Positions 19,735-27,529 of a stretch of 64,000 nucleotides of DNA are shown here, one piece after another. The notes beneath the pieces were generated by a model that saw nothing but the letters and a program-made list of their open reading frames with translations, did no database searches and had not been told where the DNA came from. Numbering within the stretch: the first letter of the stretch is position 1; each line of letters begins with the position of its first letter. The position numbers and the translations under genes were made by a program. This DNA comes from Psychrosphaera ytuae (GTDB taxonomy: Bacteria; Pseudomonadota; Gammaproteobacteria; Enterobacterales; Alteromonadaceae), in assembly GCF_017638545.1 (NCBI RefSeq), contig NZ_CP072110.1:2542001-2606000 (forward strand), read 5' to 3'.

Positions 19735-20097
19735 ACGGTAACAAACTACTGGGTGAATATTTCATTATTAAAATTTGACGGCGATATTTGTTTTGCCCCC
19801 ATCTATGATTTTGCCCCTATGAAAGCCGATGAAGAAGGGATAACCCGTTTATTTAAGTGGGGACGAAATTGCGAAGTAGGTAGGCACGTTAATTTTGCAA
19901 CCATTGCAGAGGAGCTTTCAGATTTTTGTGAGCCTAATGAAATGATTTTATTTTTGCGGCAACTGGCATAAAAATTAATCGACTTGCCTGAGCGATTGAA
20001 AAGATTACATTGCCCAAACGAGATATTAAATTTTCCGGCGATTGGTTTTAGTAACATTAAAACTAAGTTAGTGGCAATGGGAGTCTGTGATGGTTAG
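19735..20097 (+). pseudogene. hipA-like kinase toxin remnant (C-terminal third, with internal stop)
   Basis: From the GTG at 19753 the frame reads 'FDGDICFAPIYDFAPMKADE' and 'GITRLFKWG', matching the region just after the catalytic loop of HipA-family kinases. Immediately upstream, GGTAACAAACTACTGGGTGAAT looks like a decayed version of the GNTDNHWVN catalytic loop with a few bases lost. A TAA at 19969-19971 interrupts the frame, yet the same frame continues with 'LIDLPERLKRLHCPNEIL' up to TAG at 20095-20097. That second stop overlaps the start of the downstream HTH gene, as in a toxin-antitoxin operon. Most of the kinase is missing, so the toxin should be inactive. Confidence 0.65.
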
Positions 20098-20368
20098 ATT
20101 GTCTGGCGAACAACGAAAAGAAATCTTAGCGCAGCTTGAAAATGATCTTGCGAACAATGTTATCGGCATCGGCGATCTAGTTAAGCAGGTTCGTACCCAA
20201 CTTTATGGTATGACCCAAACACAGTACGCGAAATTTATAAAGATATCTGATAAAACACTGCGCGATATCGAGAAAGGGAATACTGATCCTCGCGTCTCGG
20301 TCCTAAATAAAGTTTTAGCGCCTGGTGGCTTTCAACTATCCGTTAGGTCGGTTCGCCGCGATATATAA
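20090..20368 (+). CDS. HipB-like XRE-family helix-turn-helix regulator (orphaned antitoxin)
   Basis: This 92-residue DNA-binding protein has a Cro/C1-type helix-turn-helix at about 40-75 ('MTQTQYAKFIKISDKTLRDI' with 'EKGNTDPRVSVLNKVL'). I choose ATG 20090 because GGGAG lies six bases before it; a GTG at 20087 is also possible. It overlaps the last codons of the broken hipA-like gene, so it was the antitoxin/repressor partner. The order toxin then antitoxin is the reverse of E. coli hipBA but occurs in this subfamily. With no intact toxin, it may survive as a simple autorepressor or be decaying. Confidence 0.8.
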   Translation: MVRLSGEQRKEILAQLENDLANNVIGIGDLVKQVRTQLYGMTQTQYAKFIKISDKTLRDIEKGNTDPRVSVLNKVLAPGGFQLSVRSVRRDI

Positions 20369-20504
20369 ATTAGCTTAGGTCGAAGGGAGCTTACTCTGAA
20401 TTTTGAAACTATTCAGTGAATAATGGAAGTGTTTTTACATTTCTAGTAAGTACTAACTCAGTAGTCAAGCCGAGTGCAAGTAGAAATGTCAGTTTTAGTC
20501 TGAA

Positions 20505-21614
20505 CTAATTCTCTTTACTTCTAGCCATTAAATGTGGGCTTTCGTTTACTAACGCTTCGACATCACACTTTTCATTATAAGCATTTGCTAAATTTATCGT
20601 TCTACGTAGCATTTCATTTTTTAAAAACTTGGGTTCCAACACAACGATTGAATCTGAAAATCCACTTAAATAATTCGCAATAAAAAAAGGATCCGGCTCT
20701 TTTCTATTAAAGTGAATTGGAAAGCTTAATTCCATTTCAACGAGCCAACAGTTATCAGTCTCTAACTTCGTAAAAGTCGCTTTTTCATTTAAGGACGTTG
20801 ACTCAAAGTGGCTTTTTACCCATGTATGACAAATGGCAGAAAATTTTTCTCTTGATTCATACTCGACTTTTTTCACCGCAACAAATAACTCATTCGATTT
20901 TTTTACTTCGCATAATTTTCTTATTTCAAAGTACCTAGTAGTTTTAGTTTTATGCTCATACGCTAATACTTTTAATTGCTGATTTAAAAGTACGACTCTT
21001 TGTGGCGATAAAATTAACGGAGTATAGTCATAATTATCGTGAATCGAACGGTACTTTGCTGAAAAGCATTCTTCATTGAAGGTACAGTCAAAAACAAACT
21101 GCCAAGCTTTTCGTTCTTCAATTGTGGCTGATTCGTGATCTAACGCGCTATGCATATCATAACCCATCGGATTGAAATCTATTTTAGACAAATATTTTGT
21201 TAGCTCTGAGTAATCTAATACTTTTTCAGCTTTTTTAAATTCAGTTTGTAACGCTAAAAAAATATGAGGAGGAATTAGTTCAGGTAGATATTCTTTAATA
21301 AACGCAAATGCAAAGGCTCTTTCTTCTGACATTTGAAACTGTTCAACAGCATCATCTTTGTCTTTTTGTGAGGTCCAGTAATACCAATATGCATTTCCCT
21401 TTTTTACTCTACAGAGTCCTTCTCCTTCATCATCTAGCATAGAAGTGATAATTCGAGATGCGTTTTTCTTGAAAGAATCAAATGAGTCTTGGCTTTCTTT
21501 TCTGAAGCTAGACAGTCGGTTTTCAATTAAATCTTTTATTTTAATCGCTTTATCTTCACCGACATCAATGCTTCGCACGATCGCGTTTCTAAATTCTGAA
21601 TTTGATGACTTCAT
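20505..21614 (-). CDS. WYL-domain transcriptional regulator
   Basis: This 369-residue protein has a helical, winged-HTH-like N-terminal part (about 1-75), a linker region, and a WYL domain at about 190-245 ('RVVLLNQQLKVLAYEHKTKT' then 'RYFEIRKL'), followed by the usual C-terminal extension. WYL proteins such as CapW and BrxR repress defence operons and are thought to sense nucleic-acid ligands. I take ATG 21614; the frame also allows a TTG at 21626. The promoter region holds a GGAC-N7-GTCT palindrome. The same palindrome precedes three other genes or gene pairs in the next 5 kb, so this protein is the likely regulator of all of them. Ligand and mode of action are not visible. Confidence 0.8.
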   Translation of the reverse strand: MKSSNSEFRNAIVRSIDVGEDKAIKIKDLIENRLSSFRKESQDSFDSFKKNASRIITSMLDDEGEGLCRVKKGNAYWYYWTSQKDKDDAVEQFQMSEERAFAFAFIKEYLPELIPPHIFLALQTEFKKAEKVLDYSELTKYLSKIDFNPMGYDMHSALDHESATIEERKAWQFVFDCTFNEECFSAKYRSIHDNYDYTPLILSPQRVVLLNQQLKVLAYEHKTKTTRYFEIRKLCEVKKSNELFVAVKKVEYESREKFSAICHTWVKSHFESTSLNEKATFTKLETDNCWLVEMELSFPIHFNRKEPDPFFIANYLSGFSDSIVVLEPKFLKNEMLRRTINLANAYNEKCDVEALVNESPHLMARSKEN

Positions 21615-21631
21615 ACAATTGAGCAAACTTT

Positions 21632-21653
21632 ATAGGACAAGTGTTGTCTCGAT
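21632..21653. promoter_or_regulatory. WYL-regulon operator, copy 1 (between WYL gene and divergent small gene)
   Basis: ATAGGAC-AAGTGTT-GTCTCGAT has half-sites GGAC at 21635-21638 and GTCT at 21646-21649 with 7 bases between. It is the least symmetric of the four copies. It lies 18 bases upstream of the WYL start codon, which suggests autoregulation. Confidence 0.6.
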
Positions 21654-21696
21654 ACTCTTTTAAAATGCCATTTATGTCAATTGAGGAGTAACTTTT

Positions 21697-21993
21697 ATGC
21701 TGTCTGAACAACTATTGAATGTCATGAAAATGTTTTGTGAGCCATCGCTTTATAAAGACTTTTCAACGAGTACAGAAATTATAAACGTGATTAATCAACT
21801 CTCATTAGGACAGTTAAACACAAATAGAGAAAAGTATGTTGTTTCATGTCTTATTCACTCGGTACAAGAATCCTTTGAATCAAGTATACAAAGAACTAGT
21901 GACTCGGTGGTCATGTCTGAACTGACGAAACTGATCGATGAACTTAAACAATTTCAATCAACATTACTCTCTGAAGAAAGGGTGATGCACTAA
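21697..21993 (+). CDS. Small helical protein of unknown function
   Basis: This 98-residue, all-helical protein has no signal peptide or membrane segment ('MFCEPSLYKDFSTSTEIINV', ending EERVMH). ATG 21697 has a good ribosome site (TTGAGGAG). The gene is divergent from the WYL regulator and shares the intergenic region containing the first palindrome. Its stop (TAA) overlaps the start of a 30-codon frame (TAATG), so it probably begins a small operon. I do not recognise a family. The context suggests a member of the WYL-controlled group. Confidence 0.65.
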   Translation: MLSEQLLNVMKMFCEPSLYKDFSTSTEIINVINQLSLGQLNTNREKYVVSCLIHSVQESFESSIQRTSDSVVMSELTKLIDELKQFQSTLLSEERVMH

Positions 21994-22085
21994 TGAAAAC
22001 CTCCAATCAAGATCTTATTAGAGTATTTCACATTAAACGATGTGGACACACCCAGATTGACAATGATCAACATTTAGATATTTAG
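21993..22085 (+). CDS. Possible 30-residue protein, translationally coupled to the gene before it
   Basis: ATG at 21993-21995 overlaps the TAA of the preceding gene, and the frame runs 30 codons (MKTSNQDLIRVFHIKRCGH, then ending DNDQHLDI) to TAG at 22083-22085. The next gene's ribosome site (TTAGGAG) overlaps this stop. The tight packing suggests a real small gene. No family is recognised, and it may only serve to couple translation. Confidence 0.4.
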   Translation: MKTSNQDLIRVFHIKRCGHTQIDNDQHLDI

Positions 22086-22095
22086 GAGTGCTTTT

Positions 22096-22515
22096 ATGCA
22101 GTATCAACCAAAAGAAGTCTATATCGGGGGTTTTAACCCTGTTTATGAATGTGTTCAAAACGGCTTTTTCTTAATAGGTGCGGGTAAACTTGGCGTTATG
22201 TTTTCTATTGTAGTGATGAGAGGAGATATTCTATTTTGGGTTAGTGCTTTTATCGGAACCGTTACACTGCTGAGAGCTAAGCGCTGGTATGATAAATGGC
22301 TGGATCGAGAGCTTAGAATCAAGTGTATCGATATTAACTATATCGAAAGATTAAGTGACGAAACTGCGCCTAAATACAAAAAACAACAAGCCATCACAGC
22401 TATAACGAATAGGGCATCGAGAGTATGGTGGAGCTATTTGCTTTTCTTTACTCCTCACATGGCTTTATCAGGCTTTTGTTGGTGGCTTCTAAATGCTTGG
22501 GGAACTATAGGCTAG
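22096..22515 (+). CDS. Small inner-membrane protein of unknown function
   Basis: The 139-residue protein has two or three hydrophobic segments: about 25-40 ('FFLIGAGKLGVMFSIVVM'), 45-60 ('ILFWVSAFIGTVTLL') and near the end ('WWSYLLFFTPHMALSGFCWW'). A basic cytoplasmic-looking loop separates the last two. ATG 22096 follows TAGGAG. It seems to be the third gene of an operon starting at 21697. No family is recognised. A membrane effector or anchor in a defence cluster is a possibility based only on context. Confidence 0.7.
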   Translation: MQYQPKEVYIGGFNPVYECVQNGFFLIGAGKLGVMFSIVVMRGDILFWVSAFIGTVTLLRAKRWYDKWLDRELRIKCIDINYIERLSDETAPKYKKQQAITAITNRASRVWWSYLLFFTPHMALSGFCWWLLNAWGTIG

Positions 22516-22565
22516 TAGCATTTCTCTTTAGCTGAGAAAATATTCAAATAACGATAGGGTAAATT

Positions 22566-22799
22566 ATGGCGAATCGATTAATTATTGAGTTTAGTGAAGA
22601 AGCAACTGAAAATTACTTAAGACTAGTAAGTCGAAAATCTGAAACCGAAGTTGAAATGGATATGGAGCCATCTGGTGTTAAGCTAGAAATTGATATTGGA
22701 CCTGCACATTACGGTTATGAGGCTGAAATTACAGGTAAGTCTATAGGTGAAGTCTTTGTGAAGCTTGAACATACAGGTTCACCTAAATTAAAATCATAA
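22566..22799 (+). CDS. Small acidic protein of unknown function
   Basis: This is a 77-residue acidic protein with a predicted beta-rich core ('KSETEVEMDMEPSGVKLEID', 'YEAEITGKSIGEVFVKLEHT'). ATG 22566 follows GATAGGGTAA. It is convergent with, and overlaps by six bases, the lipoprotein gene on the other strand. No conserved family is recognised. Confidence 0.6.
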   Translation: MANRLIIEFSEEATENYLRLVSRKSETEVEMDMEPSGVKLEIDIGPAHYGYEAEITGKSIGEVFVKLEHTGSPKLKS

Positions 22800-23231
22800 G
22801 ATTTCCCACTTTTGGGTAGCAAAATTTCGGCAGGCTTGGCCTGCTCCCGAACCTAGTTTTTGGCCAGTTGGGTTAGTCACTGAATAAGTAAATTTTCTGC
22901 ATGTTTGGTATAAAATACCTCGTTTATAATCTTCAAAGTAATCTTCTACATTCACGTTAAATACGTAGCAAGTGTCTATGTTCGTCCAAATATATTCTTG
23001 GTTTGGTTCGCCTGACTGGAAAACTCTTGAGAGTTGTTCAAAATCCCAATGCCCAAAAGCTTCATATTGGTCTATTTTGCCATCGTTATTGTCATCAATG
23101 GCGCCATTTATTGGGCCTCTGTTATATTGTTTAACCTTGCTATATAAATCGGTGGGTAAGCCGCAATTAGCGTTGATAATTGCACAGCCAGAAAGGTTTA
23201 GAGCAAGTATTACATTGAGGCGTTTATGCAT
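22794..23231 (-). CDS. Putative lipoprotein with an EF-hand-like calcium loop
   Basis: This 145-residue protein has a short lipoprotein signal (MHKRLNVILALNLSGC, lipobox LSGC, Cys16). A canonical EF-hand loop, DDNNDGKIDQYE, lies at about residues 46-57. The C-terminus ('CRKFTYSVTNPTGQKLGSG', 'GQACRNFATQKWEI') resembles small outer-membrane lipoproteins of the 17-kDa surface-antigen type, which end in a Cys-rich sandwich. The ATG overlaps the end of the upstream gene by eight bases, so the two are cotranscribed. Its presence in a defence-like cluster is unexpected. Confidence 0.65.
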   Translation of the reverse strand: MHKRLNVILALNLSGCAIINANCGLPTDLYSKVKQYNRGPINGAIDDNNDGKIDQYEAFGHWDFEQLSRVFQSGEPNQEYIWTNIDTCYVFNVNVEDYFEDYKRGILYQTCRKFTYSVTNPTGQKLGSGAGQACRNFATQKWEIL

Positions 23232-23580
23232 CCTTTTCCTCCTGAAATACTAATATGTTTAACCCTTTCTGAATCAAAAACTGTTCAAACTGAGCAACTA
23301 AATGGTGATAAATTTGAGAAAAACTACCAACAGCAGCTATTGATTCAACGAAGTTTGTTTCGTTTCCTGTAATGTCATGTATTTCTGCCTGTGCTTCTAA
23401 GAAAAGATAGGACTTTTGACTTTGAATCTTATCAATTTGAATACTTGAAATAGTTAATCTATAACTTAAATCTTCAGAGAATAAGACTCCCGTTTGGGCT
23501 ATTAAGAGATAAGCTGAAGCAACCGTGCTCGGCTCTATGCTAATTAAAAAGTGCTCTTCATTAACTGTTTCGCGATTCAT
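23224..23580 (-). CDS. Protein of unknown function, first gene of a two-gene operon
   Basis: The 118-residue soluble protein is mostly alternating strand and helix ('HFLISIEPSTVASAYLLIAQ', 'SFSQIYHHLVAQFEQFLIQK'), without signal or membrane segments. It precedes the EF-hand lipoprotein with an eight-base overlap. Its start is divergent from the 23682 gene, and the intergenic region contains the second GGAC-N7-GTCC palindrome, so it is probably under WYL control. No family is recognised. Confidence 0.6.
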   Translation of the reverse strand: MNRETVNEEHFLISIEPSTVASAYLLIAQTGVLFSEDLSYRLTISSIQIDKIQSQKSYLFLEAQAEIHDITGNETNFVESIAAVGSFSQIYHHLVAQFEQFLIQKGLNILVFQEEKDA

Positions 23581-23628
23581 TGATTCACCAATTTATAATT
23601 TATCTATTTAAGTAAGCCTACGAAAAAG

Positions 23629-23649
23629 TTAGGACGTTTTTTGTCCCAA
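23629..23649. promoter_or_regulatory. WYL-regulon operator, copy 2
   Basis: TTAGGAC-GTTTTTT-GTCCCAA lies midway between the divergent genes at 23580 (minus) and 23682 (plus). Confidence 0.65.
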
Positions 23650-23681
23650 CAAAAAGTTAATCTTTTGTTTGGGAGGTTGCT

Positions 23682-23915
23682 ATGACTAATTTAGAATTTT
23701 GTTTAATTTGGGCAGGAGATCATGTTATTCACAGTAAAGTTGAATACGAATTTCATTTGGAGCAAATCAGACGTTCTCTTTTAAATAAGCCAGCAGATAG
23801 TGAATATGGCTTTATGTTTTGGACTGCGGCTTGTGAAGCATATGAAATCAAAAATAACTTGCCTTCAAAAGTAGATGAAGTTTATACAAATACGTGGTTA
23901 TGTAATTGCTCATAA
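23682..23915 (+). CDS. Small protein of unknown function
   Basis: This 77-residue protein (MTNLEFCLIWAGDHVIHS, ending WLCNCS) has a ribosome site TTGGGAGG before ATG 23682. Its promoter region carries palindrome copy 2, and copy 3 separates it from the nuclease gene. Four cysteines, two of them at the extreme C-terminus, hint at metal binding but no motif is certain. No family is recognised. Confidence 0.55.
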   Translation: MTNLEFCLIWAGDHVIHSKVEYEFHLEQIRRSLLNKPADSEYGFMFWTAACEAYEIKNNLPSKVDEVYTNTWLCNCS

Positions 23916-23964
23916 TTTGATGAATCAATTGCAGTTTTGCTTTTAATGATTGAATATAAATTTA

Positions 23965-23985
23965 TTGGGACGTTTCATGTCCCAA
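23965..23985. promoter_or_regulatory. WYL-regulon operator, copy 3
   Basis: TTGGGAC-GTTTCAT-GTCCCAA has perfect 7-bp arms and lies 47 bases before the start of the DUF2779 nuclease gene. Confidence 0.7.
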
Positions 23986-24031
23986 GTTAAAAGTAGAGTT
24001 ATGGAAAGACTAGATTACAGGAAGTATTGAA

Positions 24032-26011
24032 GTGAGCCATCCACGCTATTTGACTAAATCACGATTTAAGTTAGCCACTGAGTGCCCAACAAAATTGTTT
24101 TATACGGGTAAAAAAGAATACTTGGATAACAAGCTTGATGACCCGTTTCTTGCCTCATTAGCTGATGGCGGTTTCCAGGTGGGTGAATTAGCGAAGTGCT
24201 ATTATCCTGAAGGTCATGACATTACTTCTTTAGATTATGAAGAATCAGTTCAGAAAACCAATGAATTGTTAAAGCAGGACAACGTCGTTATTTTTGAGCC
24301 TGCCATTCGCTTTGGCAACTTATTTGTTCGTGTTGATATTTTAGTTAAACAAGGCAATGAATATCAGCTCATTGAAGTTAAAGCCAAGTCATATTCGGCT
24401 AAAAATGATAAAGACTTTTTAAACAAGTCTGGAAAGTTAGACTCAAAGTGGAAGCCATATATTTTTGATGTGGCGTTTCAAAAATACGTATTAAAACAAA
24501 TCATACCCAGTGCGATTGTCAGCAGCTATTTGATGGTGGTTGATAAAGATACACCTTGCCCGGTAGATGGCTTAAATCAGAAGTTTAAATTAACTCGTGA
24601 TGACAGGAATAGACGAGGAGTGTCTGTTTCTAATTCGTTATCTGCATCAGACTTATCAGTAAAAATTCTCAAAAAGATAAATACCGACAAAGCGGTTCAA
24701 ATTGCTTATGAAACCGAATTGCAAACGGGTATGCCAGTAGAAGGCTTCATCCCCAATATCGAAGTGCTCGCAGAGCAATATGCTAATGATGAAAAGGTGA
24801 TACCTGTCATTGGCTCAAAGTGCAAAAGTTGTGAGTTCAAATGCTCGGAAGAAGATGAGGCGAATGGTTTTAAAAGTGGCTTTAAGGAATGCTGGAAAGA
24901 ACAACTTCATTGGAAGGACGAAGATTTTAATGAGCCAACAGTATTAAGCATCTCTAACTTTAGAGGTTCAAATCGCTGCATCGAAAATGGCAAAGTAAAG
25001 CTAAAAGACCTCTCGCCAGAGGATATCAATTATGAAGAATCTTCAACGCCAGCACTTACATTAAAAGAAAGGCAGTGGCTTCAAGTAGAGAAAGTAAAAG
25101 ATAGCGATTCAAGTGTGTATTTTGATGTTGATAGCATGCGAAACGAAATGGCATCTTGGACTTACCCTCTTCATTTTATCGACTTTGAAACCTGTGCAGT
25201 GGCGATACCATTTTATAAAGGAATGTCGCCATACGAAGGCATAGCCTTCCAATTTTCACATCATATGTTGCACGAAGATGGGCGTGTGGAGCATGCAGGT
25301 GAGTTTCTTAGCTCACAGGTTGGTGAGTTCCCCAACTTTAATTTCGTAAGGGAATTAAAAGCACAATTAGAAAAAGACAACGGTACTATTTTCAGATATT
25401 CCAACCATGAGAACTCTTATCTCAATATGGTTTATCAGCAATTGAAACTGTCGGGTGAGGTGGATAAAGGCGAGCTTTGTGGCTTTATAAAGTCAATAAC
25501 TAAGTCTTCCAACAACAGCAAAGACAATTGGCTCGGTGATAGAAATATGGTTGACCAATGGGAGCTAGTTAAAAAGTATTATTACGACCCTGCCACAGGT
25601 GGCTCAAACTCTATTAAGGCAGTGCTACCTGCCATATTAAATAGCTCTCAATTTTTACAAGAAAAATACGAACAACCTATTTATGGGACTAAGGAATTAC
25701 CTAGCTTAAATTTTAAGAACAAAGCTTGGATTGAATTTGATGACAATGGAAAAGTAAAAGACCCTTATAAGTCATTGCCAAAAATGTTCACAGAAGCATC
25801 TGAGCATGACATTGAACTGCTATCAGAATCCGATGAACTGAATAATGGTGGTCTCGCCTTGACTGGCTATGCTCGACTTCAGTTCACCGAGATGTCGGAC
25901 TATGAAAGGAAAGAGCTAGAGCGCGGACTATTGATGTACTGTGAGCTAGATACATTAGCAATGGTGATGATCCAAGAAGCTTGGAGGGATATGATTAATG
26001 AAAGCAAATAG
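24032..26011 (+). CDS. DUF2779-family protein: Cas4/RecB-like nuclease fused to a DEDD exonuclease-like domain
   Basis: This 659-residue protein appears to contain two nuclease modules. The N-terminal part resembles Cas4/AddB-type PD-(D/E)XK nucleases: 'SRFKLATECPTKLFY' with Cys18, Asp102, the core ELIEVKAKS-like motif (LIEVKAKS, Glu115 and Lys117), and a Cys cluster (C264, C267, C271, C287) that would complete a Zn or Fe-S site. The second half is the DUF2779 region, with 'HFIDFETCAVAIPFYKG' (Asp384, Glu386) and a final Asp640 in 'MYCELDTLAMV', typical of DnaQ-like DEDD exonucleases. The start is GTG 24032 after CAGGAAG. The upstream palindrome implies WYL control. It overlaps the next gene by 14 bases. 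A role in attacking invading nucleic acid is inferred. Confidence 0.8.
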   Translation: MSHPRYLTKSRFKLATECPTKLFYTGKKEYLDNKLDDPFLASLADGGFQVGELAKCYYPEGHDITSLDYEESVQKTNELLKQDNVVIFEPAIRFGNLFVRVDILVKQGNEYQLIEVKAKSYSAKNDKDFLNKSGKLDSKWKPYIFDVAFQKYVLKQIIPSAIVSSYLMVVDKDTPCPVDGLNQKFKLTRDDRNRRGVSVSNSLSASDLSVKILKKINTDKAVQIAYETELQTGMPVEGFIPNIEVLAEQYANDEKVIPVIGSKCKSCEFKCSEEDEANGFKSGFKECWKEQLHWKDEDFNEPTVLSISNFRGSNRCIENGKVKLKDLSPEDINYEESSTPALTLKERQWLQVEKVKDSDSSVYFDVDSMRNEMASWTYPLHFIDFETCAVAIPFYKGMSPYEGIAFQFSHHMLHEDGRVEHAGEFLSSQVGEFPNFNFVRELKAQLEKDNGTIFRYSNHENSYLNMVYQQLKLSGEVDKGELCGFIKSITKSSNNSKDNWLGDRNMVDQWELVKKYYYDPATGGSNSIKAVLPAILNSSQFLQEKYEQPIYGTKELPSLNFKNKAWIEFDDNGKVKDPYKSLPKMFTEASEHDIELLSESDELNNGGLALTGYARLQFTEMSDYERKELERGLLMYCELDTLAMVMIQEAWRDMINESK

Positions 26012-26546
26012 AGTTAGCATTAAGCTTTTTGTTGCTGTGTATGGCAAAGACAAAGATGCTGTTAAAAAACTCGAAGGCATTATAAAAAAGCTCTCAAATA
26101 CCCATACTTGTATAATGCCTCCTTCGGGTAGCAACATGAAATACGGTGAAATTCTAGTATTGGATGTTTTTAATGACATCAATGAGCCTAATTATGCCCC
26201 AATCTCAGAAGTCGACTGGTGCATTCAAAAAGCTTCTGAATTTTTAGTAGAGCAAGATTTGGAATTCAATTGGGCACATTACTCCTATATTACAGTTTCT
26301 TCCCGTTTTCCGGTTTGTATTTCAGAATTTGATGTCGACAACAATGGTGGCTTAAATAAATCGGTTACGTTGGATACTGATTTAGCCGCTCTTCGGGAGT
26401 TGTCTAGCCGAGGTATCGAAATACATTTTGATAACCAAATAGTTCTAAATTCACCTGTATTCTTAAAGCTTTATTGGTTGTGGATTAGGACTTATCAGCG
26501 CATAAAGTTTTGGTTGCGGCCGCAAACAAGTGACGATTTGCTTTAA
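25998..26546 (+). CDS. Protein of unknown function, cotranscribed with the DUF2779 nuclease
   Basis: This 182-residue soluble protein starts 14 bases before the nuclease gene ends, so the two are translationally coupled. It has an alternating strand-helix pattern ('RVSIKLFVAVYGKDKDAV', 'TDLAALRELSSRGIEIHFD') and a basic, aromatic C-terminus. The pattern is vaguely like DUF4279-type small proteins, but I cannot support that name. By position it could be an immunity, specificity or accessory factor for the nuclease. Confidence 0.7.
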   Translation: MKANRVSIKLFVAVYGKDKDAVKKLEGIIKKLSNTHTCIMPPSGSNMKYGEILVLDVFNDINEPNYAPISEVDWCIQKASEFLVEQDLEFNWAHYSYITVSSRFPVCISEFDVDNNGGLNKSVTLDTDLAALRELSSRGIEIHFDNQIVLNSPVFLKLYWLWIRTYQRIKFWLRPQTSDDLL

Positions 26547-26590
26547 GAAGGTGCTTTCAACAAGCCAGAATCGATTCAGAGGTGTGAAGT

Positions 26591-26611
26591 ATAGGACATA
26601 AAATGTCCTAT
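26591..26611. promoter_or_regulatory. WYL-regulon operator, copy 4
   Basis: ATAGGACAT-AAA-ATGTCCTAT is a perfect 9-bp inverted repeat, the most symmetric of the four copies. It lies 62 bases before the next start codon. Confidence 0.75.
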
Positions 26612-26672
26612 TAATTATGTACTATGCAGGCAAATAGATTGATTAGCCAACGGAAGTTGGCAGGAAGTAATA

Positions 26673-27524
26673 ATGAATAAACAACAATATTTAGCGGCAC
26701 CAGAGATTACTGAATTCATCTTCTTTTTTAAGCAGTTACTAAGCGGTCAACAGGGAAGTTTTATCCAAAATTATGTCCCAGAAAAAAACAAATCAAAACC
26801 CTTTAATATCCTTAGTTTCAAAGAAGCTTTTGAAAACTACTTTTGGGAAGGTAAGGATTACATCCATAGTCAAAATACTCTCAATGAACTAGCCAAAAAA
26901 CTTAGAGAGGCGATAGATTCAAATAATCAGACAGAAGCCTTAATCAATAGCCTCAGAGTATTAGATTGGGGAGGTGTTGTTGTCAGGCACCCTGTTCGTT
27001 GGCTGGTTAATGCCCATGAAAATAAACTGTTGTGTAGAAAGCTTATTCAGTGCCGATCACTGTTGGACTCAGATAGTGACGAAGGCTTCGAGTTATTTGA
27101 CGGAAATATTGAACTTAGATCAGATTCAGCCACGACCAAGTTATTCTCATTAATTAGCAACAGATCTGTAATCTATGATGATCGTGTAGGAGCTGCAATG
27201 GCAGCAATAGCGCGAGCTTTTCTCTCGAAATCCAATGCCCATAAAGTTCCGGAGACTCTAAATTTTATGAGAGGAAGTGGAAAAAGAAACCCCTCTGACA
27301 AAATTTACAAATTTAGAAATAAAAAGTCAGGAGAGTTGCACGCGCTATCTAACTTAAAGACCAATTGGATTCTAGGAGAATTGGCGCAGTCAGAAGAGTT
27401 TATGGTCGCTTTTAACAGCTCCACTAATCTCGATAGTTCGTCTATCTCCGAAAGGATGAGAATTTTAGAGGCCGCACTTTTCATGATTGGATATGACATT
27501 ACAACTATTGAGTCAATAGGCTAA
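26673..27524 (+). CDS. Protein of unknown function, last gene of the WYL-linked cluster
   Basis: This 283-residue soluble protein has no signal peptide. Its N-terminal third is helical and aromatic ('EITEFIFFFKQLLSGQQGSF'). The centre has 'LDWGGVVVRHPVRWLVNAHE', and the C-terminus is helical ('SSISERMRILEAALFMIGYD'). ATG 26673 follows GGCAGGAAG. Palindrome copy 4 sits in its promoter, so it should respond to the same regulator as the nuclease genes. No catalytic motif or family was recognised. It is convergent with a 600-base intergenic stretch that precedes the R-M/RT operon. Confidence 0.7.
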   Translation: MNKQQYLAAPEITEFIFFFKQLLSGQQGSFIQNYVPEKNKSKPFNILSFKEAFENYFWEGKDYIHSQNTLNELAKKLREAIDSNNQTEALINSLRVLDWGGVVVRHPVRWLVNAHENKLLCRKLIQCRSLLDSDSDEGFELFDGNIELRSDSATTKLFSLISNRSVIYDDRVGAAMAAIARAFLSKSNAHKVPETLNFMRGSGKRNPSDKIYKFRNKKSGELHALSNLKTNWILGELAQSEEFMVAFNSSTNLDSSSISERMRILEAALFMIGYDITTIESIG

Positions 27525-27529
27525 ATGTA

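Noticed and set aside
19753..19971. A short intact gene of 72 codons
   Set aside because: The sequence is a HipA C-terminal piece, and the same frame continues beyond the stop, so it is a pseudogene.
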